NCBI RefSeq assembly: GCF_014284125.1
Contig: NZ_JACOFX010000001.1
Location: 900,724 to 964,723 of the forward strand
DNA length: 64,000 nt
Reading direction: 5' to 3'
DNA from: Undibacterium umbellatum
Lineage (GTDB): Bacteria; Pseudomonadota; Gammaproteobacteria; Burkholderiales; Burkholderiaceae_D
Positions 17,839 through 27,025 of the stretch are shown piece after piece. Position numbers and translations under genes: made by a program. The notes below the pieces were generated by a model. It saw nothing but the letters and a program-made list of their open reading frames with translations, ran no database searches and was not told the DNA's origin. Positions within the stretch are counted from its first letter, which is position 1. Each line of letters begins with the position of its first letter.

Positions 17839-19575
17839 ATGAACTTTAATAATCTTAAAATCAGGGTACGTCTCAGCTTTGGCTTTGGTATGACTTTGCT
17901 AACCATGTTGTTCATGGTCGTCATCAGCGTAGTGAGATTGAATGACATTGCCGATCACAATAAACAAATCCTGGAAAATGATGCGGTCGGTGTCGCCAGT
18001 GCACTAGAGATCTCTGCCCTGATACAGGAAAACGGCAGCCGTACTCTGGAGTTGTTTATTACACCAGACCAGAATGCCCGCACTGGCCAATATACTGCTA
18101 TTGATGCGAACAAGAAAAAAATAAGTGCTCTGATTGAAACATTAAAGAGACTTGCCTTGACCCCAACAGAAAAAGAGGCTGTTGAAAAACTGACCGCATC
18201 CAATGCAGCATTTGTCACGGCTTTCAGTAAGACTGGGGATCTGATCGAGCTGGATCAAAAAGATGAAGCCGTCGCCATGATGGGGAAATCCACCTTCCCT
18301 GCATTAAAGCAATCCCTGATCGATATAGACAAGCTCAGCACCATAAAAAAAACGGACATGAATGCCAAAGGCGAGGAGATCAAAAATATCATCATGTTCT
18401 CGCGCAATCTGATGATTGTTCTGGGTATCATCGCCCTGCTTCTCAGCGCCGCTTTCGGTGCCTGGATAGCGCGCTCGATCACTGGCCCACTGGATGACGC
18501 TGTCAAAGTTGCTACCAAGGTTGCCAATGGGGATTTGACAGGCCGTATAGAAGTACGCTCGCGTGATGAAACCGGGCAATTGCTGAGTGCCCTGGCAGAT
18601 ATGAATAATAGCCTGGTCATGACCATCAGTCAGGTGCATAACAGTACAGAGATGATCTCTACTGCATCAGGCGAAATTGCTTCTGGCAATGCAGATTTGT
18701 CCAGCAGGACAGAATCCCAGGCCAGCTCACTGGAAGAAACCGCATCCTCGATGGAAGAATTGACTTCTACTGTCAAACAAAACGCAGACAATGCACGTCA
18801 GGCTAATCAACTGGCGATCTCTGCCACAGAAGTTGCCACCAAGGGTGGTCATATCGTCAGCCAGGTCGTCAATACCATGGGCTCTATCAAGGATAGCTCG
18901 GGCAAAATTGTCGACATCATCGGGGTGATTGACGGCATCGCCTTCCAGACCAATATCCTGGCTTTGAATGCGGCGGTAGAAGCCGCCCGCGCAGGTGAAC
19001 AAGGCCGTGGCTTTGCAGTGGTTGCGGCCGAAGTCAGGAACCTGGCACAGCGCAGCGCCAGCGCTGCCAAGGAAATCAAGACTCTGATTGATGACTCTGT
19101 TGAGAAAGTCAATCTGGGAAACAAGCTGGTTGAAGATGCTGGCATGACCATGGATGAAATCGTCACATCCATCAAACATGTAGCCGACATCATGAGTGAA
19201 ATCACCGCTGCCAGCCAGGAACAAAGTGCAGGCATAGAACAAGTCAATCTTGCCATCGCTCAAATGGATGAAATGACACAGCAAAACTCAGCCCTGGTTG
19301 AGCAGGCAGCGGCAGCAGCCGAGAGCATGCAAGAACAAGCTGGCGCTCTTGCGCAGGCCGTCAGCGTTTTCAAGCTTGACAGTGTAGTCAATAGCAAAAA
19401 TGCTTCTCAGCCCGCCCTTGCCGTCAATAAGGTCCGCAGCAAACCGCCAACAACGACCACCTTAAAAATCAGCAAGGCACCTATAGCAAGCAAATCCGCA
19501 CAAAAACCGGCTGCAAAAACGTCGAGCATGGAAAAGCCACCTGCTGGCGGCAACGATGATTGGGAAGAGTTTTAA
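17839..19575 (+). CDS. Methyl-accepting chemotaxis protein with C-terminal tether motif
   Basis: 578 residues. TM1 lies near 12-32, followed by a helical periplasmic 4HB-type ligand domain, TM2 near 193-213, a HAMP domain with [20 protein letters not shown], then the cytoplasmic coiled coil with methylation-type segments ([19 protein letters not shown]) and the highly conserved tip [20 protein letters not shown]. The last residues DWEEF fit the xWxxF pentapeptide that tethers CheR/CheB. The start at 17839 follows AGGAA. The convergent gene downstream is an unknown calcium-loop protein. Confidence 0.92.
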   Translation: MNFNNLKIRVRLSFGFGMTLLTMLFMVVISVVRLNDIADHNKQILENDAVGVASALEISALIQENGSRTLELFITPDQNARTGQYTAIDANKKKISALIETLKRLALTPTEKEAVEKLTASNAAFVTAFSKTGDLIELDQKDEAVAMMGKSTFPALKQSLIDIDKLSTIKKTDMNAKGEEIKNIIMFSRNLMIVLGIIALLLSAAFGAWIARSITGPLDDAVKVATKVANGDLTGRIEVRSRDETGQLLSALADMNNSLVMTISQVHNSTEMISTASGEIASGNADLSSRTESQASSLEETASSMEELTSTVKQNADNARQANQLAISATEVATKGGHIVSQVVNTMGSIKDSSGKIVDIIGVIDGIAFQTNILALNAAVEAARAGEQGRGFAVVAAEVRNLAQRSASAAKEIKTLIDDSVEKVNLGNKLVEDAGMTMDEIVTSIKHVADIMSEITAASQEQSAGIEQVNLAIAQMDEMTQQNSALVEQAAAAAESMQEQAGALAQAVSVFKLDSVVNSKNASQPALAVNKVRSKPPTTTTLKISKAPIASKSAQKPAAKTSSMEKPPAGGNDDWEEF

Positions 19576-19599
19576 TCTCAAGTACGATTGGTTATGGTC

Positions 19600-19638
19600 A
19601 AAAAAAGCACAATTTCCTAAAGAGACTGTGCTTTTTTT
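19600..19638. terminator. Bidirectional terminator between chemoreceptor and calcium-loop gene
   Basis: AAAAAAAGCACA (from 19600) pairs with TGTGCTTTTTTT (19627-19638) around a 15-base loop. A-run and T-run on opposite sides allow termination in both directions between the convergent genes. Confidence 0.75.
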
Positions 19639-19654
19639 GAAAATTGCAGGCAGA

Positions 19655-20803
19655 TCATACCGACAAATCAACCTGCTGCAAGCTATGCGCCCTGCCATCC
19701 TCACTCAGCCAGATACCAGAAGAACGAAGCTGTCCATCAGATTGATTTTGCGTATTATTCAAAGCGAACTCTGTGCTCACATTGCCCAGATACAGCGCCC
19801 CCACATTGGCTTGTTTCAAGCTTTGCAACTGATCTTTGCCGCTACCATCCTTGGTCCAAACTTTTAATTTGTCAAAGACCGCATCGTTTTCATCTATCCA
19901 GTGATTGCCATCGCTATCATAGGCGGACAGCTCAGAAAACCCATTACCCGTGCCGGGTCCAAACAACTCACTGCCATTATTGATCTTGCCATCATTGTTT
20001 TTGTCCAGCGCAAGAAAGCCAGCACCTTTAACAAAAGATATGTTCTCTTTTTTACCATCGCCATTTAAATCAAAGGAAAATTTCTGCGATGTTAATTGCG
20101 CAGAATGACCATCAAAATTGATTACCAGAGGATCAACTTTCTTGCCATCACCCAGCCTGATATTCGTGCTGCTTTCTTCGTGATAGCTACGGTTGAGCTG
20201 GAATGACAGATCAAAACTGATTTCTCTATTGTCCGCCGTCACGATCTTTCCACTGGCCTGAAAAGAGGTTTGCTCGGTTTCGGTATAAGAATGATGTGTG
20301 TCTATTTCCACACCCCACCCGGCTTGTTTAGGCCCGGTCGCCTGGGCGGGCGTTACCGCCTCAGTTGGCACTGGCCGCGCGGCCGCTGGTGCTGGCGCAT
20401 CACTCTGCTGTATATCCGAACTGCTCAAGAGATTGATTTTCTTACCTGTCATCAATTCCACGAGATATCTGATCAGGCGTATGCGGGGATCATTCTCTGC
20501 TTCATCACTGGCTTGCTGAACTGCGTCAGCCGCAGATGCAGCGGAAGCGGAAGCGGAAGCGGAAGCGGAAGCGGAAGCGGAAGCGGTAGCGGTTCCTGTC
20601 GGCGCGGCCTGCGCAGCCCAGCCCGCATCTGAGATTCTTACATTCGTCGAAGCGTCCCTCGTATTGGCTGGCAATCTGATACTGCTGCCTTCAAAATCCG
20701 GGCGCTTATTGCCGACCCAGGCACGCAATCTTTCTTGCGTCTCCATTGTCGTTGTCGCTGCATGTTGTGATGACAGAGAAATATCCGACGATGCAATTTT
20801 CAT
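19655..20803 (-). CDS. Hypothetical protein with EF-hand-like calcium loops and a Ser-Ala repeat linker
   Basis: 382 residues. No signal peptide. Regions: N-terminal 55 residues, a low-complexity Ala/Ser linker encoded by a 6-bp repeat, a beta-rich middle with REISFDLSFQLNRSY, then three acidic loops DLNGDGKKE, DKNNDGKINNGSELFG and DSDGNHWIDENDAVF, which look like calcium-binding EF-hand or dockerin-type loops. The C-terminus has no clear sorting signal. The start at 20803 follows GGAGC; longer starts reach into unlikely Cys/Arg-rich sequence. Function unknown. It faces a chemoreceptor gene, as does the unknown gene at 50874-52451. Confidence 0.75.
   Translation of the reverse strand: MKIASSDISLSSQHAATTTMETQERLRAWVGNKRPDFEGSSIRLPANTRDASTNVRISDAGWAAQAAPTGTATASASASASASASASAASAADAVQQASDEAENDPRIRLIRYLVELMTGKKINLLSSSDIQQSDAPAPAAARPVPTEAVTPAQATGPKQAGWGVEIDTHHSYTETEQTSFQASGKIVTADNREISFDLSFQLNRSYHEESSTNIRLGDGKKVDPLVINFDGHSAQLTSQKFSFDLNGDGKKENISFVKGAGFLALDKNNDGKINNGSELFGPGTGNGFSELSAYDSDGNHWIDENDAVFDKLKVWTKDGSGKDQLQSLKQANVGALYLGNVSTEFALNNTQNQSDGQLRSSGIWLSEDGRAHSLQQVDLSV
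20541..20594. repeat. Hexanucleotide tandem repeat (GCGGAA)7 plus two variant units
   Basis: Seven perfect GCGGAA units at 20541-20582 followed by GCGGTA and GCGGTT, inside the reading frame of the calcium-loop protein, where it encodes alternating Ser and Ala. Copy-number change would alter linker length without breaking the frame. Confidence 0.95.
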
Positions 20804-21181
20804 GATGCGCTCCAGCCATGGGCCGTTAAACCAACAAAAACCTGGAACACATACCAGCAAACATTGCATTTTCAAGACACGACAACGGTCCTCGCGGCTT
20901 CTGTGACAGGACGCGATCACGCATGGCTTGTCTGCCCAATATCTGTTCCATCCGCACGCATTTCGAAAGCCTTGAACATTCAAATGGAATATGCGTGATC
21001 TACACAGGTAACGGTAAAAGAACAAAAAGCTTTATGAAAAAAACGGCAATATGCCATTTTTTTTTGACTCGTTTCTGCCCGCTCGGGAACTGGTACACGT
21101 TGTCCAGAGTCAAAGCAAACTTGTGCGCGCATAGTGGTATGCTTGCAAACTATTTTATTTTTTCATTTTCTGGAAAGTCTT
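20804..21181. other. Divergent intergenic region with internal hairpin
   Basis: 378 bp between the leftward calcium-loop gene and the rightward DUF885 gene. It holds both promoters and, at 21037-21065, a terminator-like hairpin (GGCA ATA TGCC flanked by A-run and T-run). No supported coding sequence. Confidence 0.5.
21037..21065. terminator. Terminator-like hairpin inside a divergent intergenic region
   Basis: AAAAAAACGGCA pairs with TGCCATTTTTTTTT around a short loop. It resembles a rho-independent terminator although both flanking genes start, not end, here; it may end an unannotated short transcript. Confidence 0.45.
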
Positions 21182-23026
21182 ATGCTCAAGTTGCGCCTTT
21201 TAACTAGTGTCCTGATTTCTGCTGGCGTACTTAGTTGCACCAGCGTTATGGCGGCGAGTGACACTGCCTCAGCTAAAGACAAACATGCTGTAGTTGCACA
21301 ATCGGGGCTGCAAGGAAATCTGAAACAAAGCCAGCAACTGAGTAAGCTTGCAGATGAATACTATGACAAGCAGGCTGCTTACGATCCCCTGGAGGCGACC
21401 TATAACGGTGACACTCGCTATGATGACAAGCTGCCCATGAACTTGTCGCAAGCAGTCCGCGCCAAACAAGTCGCTATATGGAAGGATATTTCCAGCAAAT
21501 TGGCACGTATCAAACGTGAGCAATTATCGGCAACAGATGCTGTCACCTATGACTGCCTGGACTACGAACTCAAAGCCAATCTGGACATGGCAAAATTTGA
21601 TGATCATCTTTTACCGATCAATCAGATGGAAAACGTGCCAGTGACCCTGGCCCACTTTGCCTCGGGACAAAGCGCGCAGCCCATGAAAACGGTGAAACAC
21701 TACGAAGTCTTTCTGCGTCGTCTGGTGCAATTGCCAACATGGATGGGACAGGCCACCAGCAATATGCGGGAAGGTGTGAAGCGCGGCATCGTCCTGCCAA
21801 AGGCATTGGTCAGCTCGGTCCTGCCCCAGTTTGCGCAACTGGTCACTGATAAAGTCGAAGATCATGCCTATTTTGCACCAATCAAGAATTTCCCCAATGG
21901 CTTCAGAGAGGCTGAAAAGCAACGTCTGAGCAAGGAATACAAACAGGTTCTGACAAAGAAAGTCTTGCCTGCCTTGCGTCAGTTTAACCAATTCCTGACC
22001 CAGGATTATCTTGCTGCCAGCCGCAACAGCAGTGGTTTCAGCGCCTTGCCAGGGGGTGATGTCTGGTATCGTGCCCTGGTACGCGACCAGACCACAACCA
22101 GTCTGGACCCTGAAACCATTCATGCCCTGGGCTTGAAAGAAGTGGCACGCATACAAAGTGAATTTGTCGCCCTTGGCCCCAAGTTGGGTTACAGCGGTGA
22201 ACCGGCAGGTTTGCCTGCCTGGATAGATACACAAAAACAGTATCGCCCCTACAAGACTGAAGCTGAGGTGCTTGATGGTTATCGACAAATAGAAAAGATG
22301 GTCAATGCCAAGTTGCCTGAACTGTTTAACAAGGTGCCCAAGGCCGCACTGGATATCCGTGCAGAACCAGAAATCAGCCGCGAGACTGCATCTGACCATT
22401 ACACTCAGCCTGCCATAGATGGTTCGCGCCCAGGCGTATTCTGGGCCGTCATCAACAATCCGGCCGACTATAGCACCGTCGGTATGAAAACCCTGTACTT
22501 GCATGAGGGCCAGCCTGGCCACCATTTCCACTTGGCAACATTACAGGAATTGGACATCCCCAAGTTCCGCAAGTTTGGTGGCAATAATGCCTATACCGAA
22601 GGCTGGGCACTGTATGCTGAAACCCTTGGTAAAGAGATGGGTTTGTTTGAAAATGATCCTGCTGCTTACCTGGGTCATCTGACGGATGAACTATTGCGCG
22701 CCACGCGCCTGGTGGTTGACACTGGCCTGCATACCAAGGGCTGGACACGTGAACAAGCTATCCAGTATCAACAGACAACACTGGGTTACAGCGAAGCCGT
22801 TTCCCGCCAGGCAACGGAACGCTATATGGCTTGGCCAGGGCAAGCCCTCGGTTACAAGATAGGCTCATTGAAAATCGTTGAACTCAGACAAAAAGCGAGT
22901 AGCATCCTGGGCAAGCGCTTTGATCTGCGTCAATTCCATGATGTCATACTCAGCGATGGCACACTGCCCCTGGCATTATTGGAAGCTAAAGTAAATAAGT
23001 GGATAGACAGCCAAAAGACAAATTGA
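21182..23026 (+). CDS. DUF885 family exported protein (metallopeptidase-like)
   Basis: 614 residues with a signal peptide; the SCTSVMA segment near residue 20 could also act as a lipobox-like site. The motif HEGQPGHHFH (near residue 441) is the hallmark of DUF885, in which the histidines and glutamates resemble a zinc peptidase site. Members are thought to be carboxypeptidase-like but few are characterised. The start at 21182 follows GGAAAG; an upstream start at 21134 would put 16 extra residues before the signal peptide. Confidence 0.85.
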   Translation: MLKLRLLTSVLISAGVLSCTSVMAASDTASAKDKHAVVAQSGLQGNLKQSQQLSKLADEYYDKQAAYDPLEATYNGDTRYDDKLPMNLSQAVRAKQVAIWKDISSKLARIKREQLSATDAVTYDCLDYELKANLDMAKFDDHLLPINQMENVPVTLAHFASGQSAQPMKTVKHYEVFLRRLVQLPTWMGQATSNMREGVKRGIVLPKALVSSVLPQFAQLVTDKVEDHAYFAPIKNFPNGFREAEKQRLSKEYKQVLTKKVLPALRQFNQFLTQDYLAASRNSSGFSALPGGDVWYRALVRDQTTTSLDPETIHALGLKEVARIQSEFVALGPKLGYSGEPAGLPAWIDTQKQYRPYKTEAEVLDGYRQIEKMVNAKLPELFNKVPKAALDIRAEPEISRETASDHYTQPAIDGSRPGVFWAVINNPADYSTVGMKTLYLHEGQPGHHFHLATLQELDIPKFRKFGGNNAYTEGWALYAETLGKEMGLFENDPAAYLGHLTDELLRATRLVVDTGLHTKGWTREQAIQYQQTTLGYSEAVSRQATERYMAWPGQALGYKIGSLKIVELRQKASSILGKRFDLRQFHDVILSDGTLPLALLEAKVNKWIDSQKTN

Positions 23027-23078
23027 GCAAGTTTGGATTTATTTTCTATCGCTTGATTGACCTGCAACACTATCTGAA

Positions 23079-23108
23079 GCAGAATGAAATCATGTGAATT
23101 CATTCTGC
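23079..23108. repeat. 10-bp perfect hairpin
   Basis: GCAGAATGAA (23079-23088) and TTCATTCTGC (23099-23108) form a perfect stem with a 10-base loop in the gap after the DUF885 gene. No T-run follows, so it is either a poor terminator or an operator-like site. Confidence 0.5.
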
Positions 23109-23237
23109 AAAAACAGGCAATGAATAGAACCCAGGACTGGACTTGTTAAGCAAAAGACAAGATAAGCCCTTTGCTGACCGACTGGGTGTTCATTGCACCC
23201 ACCATATGTTTGTTTAACGTGTGCAAAAGACATAGCG

Positions 23238-24122
23238 ATGAATAAAATCGATGCGCTCAACAGCATAGCTGAACAAGCCAAACGGGGAGAACTGATTTTC
23301 CCGACGAATGTTGCGGCTTCCCTCAAGATACAACAAACCCTGGACGACCCTGAGTGCAGTATCGAAACTGCAAGCAAGCTGGTTCTGAATGAGCCCTTCC
23401 TGGCTGCCCGCATGGTTGCCATTGCCAATTCGGCAGCTTACAACCGTGGCAATGATGTCACCAACGTCAAGGCAGCCATTAGCCGCTTGGGCTTCCGCAC
23501 GCTGCGTGCCGTGGTCGCCTCGTTGGTAGTACGGCAGTTGGCTGGCACCAGCAAAAACAAGCAATTGCTGGCCATGACCAATAAGTTGTGGGAGCATACC
23601 GCCCAGGTTGCGGCGCTATCGCGCGTGATAGCGCGACGCATCACCAAGCTGGACCCGGACACTGCCATGTTTGCCGGTATTGTGCATGAAGTAGGCAATT
23701 TTTACTTGCTGTCACGTGTCGATGAGTTTCCATCCCTGCTGGAACGTGACGAGCCTGCACCAGACTCCAGCCTTGATGATTTGCCTTCTTTCACTGATAC
23801 CATCATCGACCGCGAATCAACCGAATCGCAGATAGGCGCAGCCGTCATCAAGAGCCTGATGCTGCCACAAGCCGTGGTTGAGGCGGTTGAAGCCCTGTGG
23901 TTCGGCTTGCGTGCCATGCCGCCAGAAACTCTTGGAGATACCTTGTTGTTGGCGAATGAACTGGCAACTACGCATTCACCTATGGATATCCATTCGTATG
24001 CGGAAGAGTCTGAACAGTGTTCTTCAGAAATTGATTTCGTTGTCGGCGATGGCACACTCAATAGCATCCTGGAAGAGTCGGAAGAAGAAGTGAAAACCCT
24101 GGCAGCAGCCCTGCAACTCTGA
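23238..24122 (+). CDS. HDOD domain protein
   Basis: 294 residues made almost entirely of one HDOD domain (about 10-220): LIFPTNVAASLKIQQTL, then the conserved ANSAAYNRG and VKAAISRLGFRTLRA, and later FAGIVHEVGNFYLL. HDOD is an HD-related domain without the catalytic metal ligands, used as a signalling output or scaffold often linked to c-di-GMP and motility control. The start at 23238 is chosen because the domain begins there; an upstream start at 23193 adds Cys-rich residues not typical of the family. Confidence 0.85.
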   Translation: MNKIDALNSIAEQAKRGELIFPTNVAASLKIQQTLDDPECSIETASKLVLNEPFLAARMVAIANSAAYNRGNDVTNVKAAISRLGFRTLRAVVASLVVRQLAGTSKNKQLLAMTNKLWEHTAQVAALSRVIARRITKLDPDTAMFAGIVHEVGNFYLLSRVDEFPSLLERDEPAPDSSLDDLPSFTDTIIDRESTESQIGAAVIKSLMLPQAVVEAVEALWFGLRAMPPETLGDTLLLANELATTHSPMDIHSYAEESEQCSSEIDFVVGDGTLNSILEESEEEVKTLAAALQL

Positions 24123-24145
24123 ACTTGCTCTGAACCTGTCTGTGT

Positions 24146-24186
24146 GCAAAACCAAAGGGAGCAAATGCTCCCTTTGGTTTTGTGCC
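24146..24186. terminator. Bidirectional terminator between HDOD gene and prpE
   Basis: AAACCAAAGGGAGC and GCTCCCTTTGGTTT form a perfect stem around AAAT, bordered by A-rich and T-rich sides. It separates two convergent genes. Confidence 0.88.
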
Positions 24187-24199
24187 TAATTGTTAATAC

Positions 24200-26089
24200 T
24201 CAAGCCGTCAGCGCTGCCTGAATTTGCTGCAAGGAAGAAGGGTCTTCTATCGTCGTCAAATCCCCAGCTTCACGTCCTTCGCAAATCGCCTGTATGGATC
24301 GGCGCAGCAACTTACCGGAGCGGGTTTTCGGCAACATGCTGACAAAATGCACACGTGACGGTCTTGCAACTGCCCCTAGCTGCTTGTCAACCACACTCAT
24401 GACCTCGGCTTCCAGCGCCCGCTTTTGTTCTGGCGTTTCAGCCAGTTCAGGATTTTTGAGTATGGCAAAAGCCACAGCCACTTGGCCCTTTAGCTTATCT
24501 TCCACACCCACCACCGCCACTTCAGAAATTTGTGGATGGCTGGAAATGCTCTCTTCTATCTCACGGGTACCCAGCCTGTGCCCTGCAACATTGATGACAT
24601 CATCGGTGCGGCCAAGGATGAAGTAATAGCCATCAGCATCCCTGATGCCCCAGTCAAAGGTTGAATATAATTGCTCATGCGAGAAATTGGACCAGTAGGT
24701 ATTTACAAAACGCTGGTCGTCGCCATACACGGTTTGCATGCAACCTGGTGGCAACGGTCCTTTGATAGCAACTACACCTTTTTCATTGGCTGCACATTCT
24801 GCACCCGTGTTTTCATTGATGATGCGTACGTCATAACCGTACATGGCTACACCTGGACTACCGAGGCGGGTGGCGGTCTGCTCAACGCCACGCGCGACCG
24901 ACAATATGGGCCAGCCAGTCTCGGTTTGCCAGTAATTGTCGACAATGGGCACGCCAAGTTCGGTTGCTATCCAGCTTGAAGTAGTTTCATCAAGCGGCTC
25001 ACCTGCCAGGTAAAGAGCTTTGAGCGAGGACAAATCATATTTGCGCATTAGCTCAAGCGGATGCTTTTTCAAGACGCGCACTGCAGTCGGCGCCGAGAAC
25101 ATACGCGTGACCTTGTATTTCTCGACGATGCTCCACCAGATGCCAGCATCAGGGCGTATAGGCGTACCTTCATACATGATGGTGGCCATACCAGCAATTA
25201 ACGGACCATAGACGATGTACGAGTGGCCCACCACCCAGCCTATGTCCGAAGTCGCAAAATAGGTTTCTCCCGGCTTGCCGCAGAAAATATGCTTCATCGA
25301 CGACGCCAGCGCCACTGCATAACCACCGACATCACGCTGCACACCTTTGGGCTTGCCCGTCGTACCCGAGGTGTACAAGACGTAGGACATGGCGTTTGAT
25401 TCCAGCCAGGTTACAGGTACTTGTGCATCCAGATGCTGCGCTCTGGCTGTCGCATAATCAACATCACGCCCGGCCACCAACTTCATTTCGTCCAGACCGC
25501 GATTCACCAGCAAGACATGTGCAGGTTTGTGCTCAGCCAAGGCTATGGCCTCATCCAGCAAGGGTTTATATGGCACAGCTTTACCACCTCGCATGCCTGC
25601 ATCAGCCGATACCACCAGTACAGGCTTCGCATCATCAATCCGCGTACCCAGGCTCTTTGAAGCAAAACCACCAAACACGACGGAATGCACGGCACCTATG
25701 CGGGCGCAGGCGAGCATGGCAAACGCCGCTTCGGCAATCATGGGCATGTAGATCAACACCCTGTCGCCCTGCTTGACACCCAGGCTAAGCATGATGGCAG
25801 CCATGCGCTGCACTTCTGCATGCAACTCGGCAAAACTATAAGTTTTTTCGATATTGGTTTCAGTAGAAATGGCGATCAGCGCGGGCTGGTCTGCCTGGGT
25901 AGCCAGCCAGCGATCGACAGCGTTATGGCAGAGATTGGTTTCACCGCCGACATACCATTTGGCAAATGGTGGTTTGCTATGATCCAACACCTGATCATAA
26001 GGCTTGTGCCAGTCTATCAGTTTGGCTTCCTGGTCCCAGAAAGCTTCGGGCGCTTGTATGGATTTTTGATAAAAAGCAGCATAAGACAT
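24200..26089 (-). CDS. prpE: Propionate--CoA ligase
   Basis: 629 residues of the acyl-adenylate-forming family: N-terminal YQKSIQAPEAFWDQEA, ATP motif YTSGTTGKPKGVQRD, A5 motif NYWQTETGWPI, and the C-terminal SGKLLRR, whose Lys is the adenylation residue known to be silenced by acetylation in PrpE/Acs. It activates propionate to propionyl-CoA, the entry to the methylcitrate cycle. AAGGAGA precedes the ATG. It is the last gene of the prp cluster. Confidence 0.93.
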   Translation of the reverse strand: MSYAAFYQKSIQAPEAFWDQEAKLIDWHKPYDQVLDHSKPPFAKWYVGGETNLCHNAVDRWLATQADQPALIAISTETNIEKTYSFAELHAEVQRMAAIMLSLGVKQGDRVLIYMPMIAEAAFAMLACARIGAVHSVVFGGFASKSLGTRIDDAKPVLVVSADAGMRGGKAVPYKPLLDEAIALAEHKPAHVLLVNRGLDEMKLVAGRDVDYATARAQHLDAQVPVTWLESNAMSYVLYTSGTTGKPKGVQRDVGGYAVALASSMKHIFCGKPGETYFATSDIGWVVGHSYIVYGPLIAGMATIMYEGTPIRPDAGIWWSIVEKYKVTRMFSAPTAVRVLKKHPLELMRKYDLSSLKALYLAGEPLDETTSSWIATELGVPIVDNYWQTETGWPILSVARGVEQTATRLGSPGVAMYGYDVRIINENTGAECAANEKGVVAIKGPLPPGCMQTVYGDDQRFVNTYWSNFSHEQLYSTFDWGIRDADGYYFILGRTDDVINVAGHRLGTREIEESISSHPQISEVAVVGVEDKLKGQVAVAFAILKNPELAETPEQKRALEAEVMSVVDKQLGAVARPSRVHFVSMLPKTRSGKLLRRSIQAICEGREAGDLTTIEDPSSLQQIQAALTA

Positions 26090-26148
26090 GGTATCTCCTT
26101 CATTTTATTATCACTGGAACCGCATTTTTTACAATTTACAATCAGGAC

Positions 26149-26874
26149 TCAGGCAAAGCCGCTCCTGCGCTGTCGCGCCCGAGGACTGAATTCCACCCAT
26201 GTAAACAAGTACATGATCGCCATCTTGGTGATGGCACTGACCGTCGCCAAAAACAATAAAGGCCAACCAGTCTGCAAGCCCATGGCAAAGGCAAACAAGA
26301 TCGTCGTCACATCCATGGCCAAAATGAACTGGCTCATATTCAACGAGGCCGCACCGGTTTTACCAGACTTCCAGATCAGACTGATCTGATGCGCATATCC
26401 CTGGGCCAAAAACAGGGTAACCAGCACGATCAGGCTTTGAGAAACCTTGCGACCTTCATCTATAAAAGTTCCATCGAAAACCCTGCTGATCATCAGCCCC
26501 GACAAGGCCAGGAACATGATGACTGCCGCCATCATGGAAGAAGCAAAAGCAAGTTTGGTCTTGCGGTCTGTATAAATTTCCCACAATAAAACCAGTATCA
26601 GCATCGCTGCTATCATCCTCGGCCAGACAATGAAATGATTGAATGGCCGTATGGAATAACCATAAACAAAGAATGAGCAATACGCCAGGAAGCTGACAGT
26701 GAACTGGTTTAAGGACAGCAAGTCAGTCGGCTTTTCGCTCTCACTACCATTCACTCCTAGCGCTGTCCGTGCCGCAGCCTTTCTATCCCAAACCATCTTC
26801 ACCTGTGACCAGATCCCGTACAGGCTGATCAGTATAAAGATGGAGTTCAAACTGCCGGCGAGGGTGTACCACAT
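26149..26874 (-). CDS. PQ-loop/SWEET-like membrane protein in the prp cluster
   Basis: 241 residues with about seven hydrophobic segments. Two repeats carry the PQ-loop-like sequence: YGIWSQVKMVW with SLNQFTVSFLAY near the N-terminus, and YAHQISLIWKSGKTGAASLNMSQF near residue 165. PQ-loop/SWEET proteins move small solutes such as sugars or amino acids. It lies between prpF and prpE on the same strand, so uptake or export of a propionate-pathway metabolite is a reasonable guess; nothing in the sequence fixes the substrate. Confidence 0.65.
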   Translation of the reverse strand: MWYTLAGSLNSIFILISLYGIWSQVKMVWDRKAAARTALGVNGSESEKPTDLLSLNQFTVSFLAYCSFFVYGYSIRPFNHFIVWPRMIAAMLILVLLWEIYTDRKTKLAFASSMMAAVIMFLALSGLMISRVFDGTFIDEGRKVSQSLIVLVTLFLAQGYAHQISLIWKSGKTGAASLNMSQFILAMDVTTILFAFAMGLQTGWPLLFLATVSAITKMAIMYLFTWVEFSPRARQRRSGFA

Positions 26875-26931
26875 GCTTATCCTTCATTTCACAGTTTTTT
26901 TGCACAAAAATCCGGGCGCAAACCTGCCATG

Positions 26932-26955
26932 CACTCAGGTGCTTCCACCTGAGTG
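26932..26955. repeat. Perfect 10-bp hairpin after prpF
   Basis: CACTCAGGTG (26932-26941) and CACCTGAGTG (26946-26955) enclose a 4-base loop. The plus-strand side is followed by T-rich sequence, the minus-strand side is not. It may attenuate transcription from prpF into the PQ-loop gene. Confidence 0.5.
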
Positions 26956-27025
26956 TTGGTTATGTTTATCTTGAATTACTTTGCTTGCTGCAGGCTTACC
27001 AGGCACGCCAACAGCCAAAAAAGAA

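Noticed and set aside
20541..20594. Possible CRISPR-like array because of regular repeats
   Set aside because: Six-base units without spacers, inside a coding frame; a simple sequence repeat.
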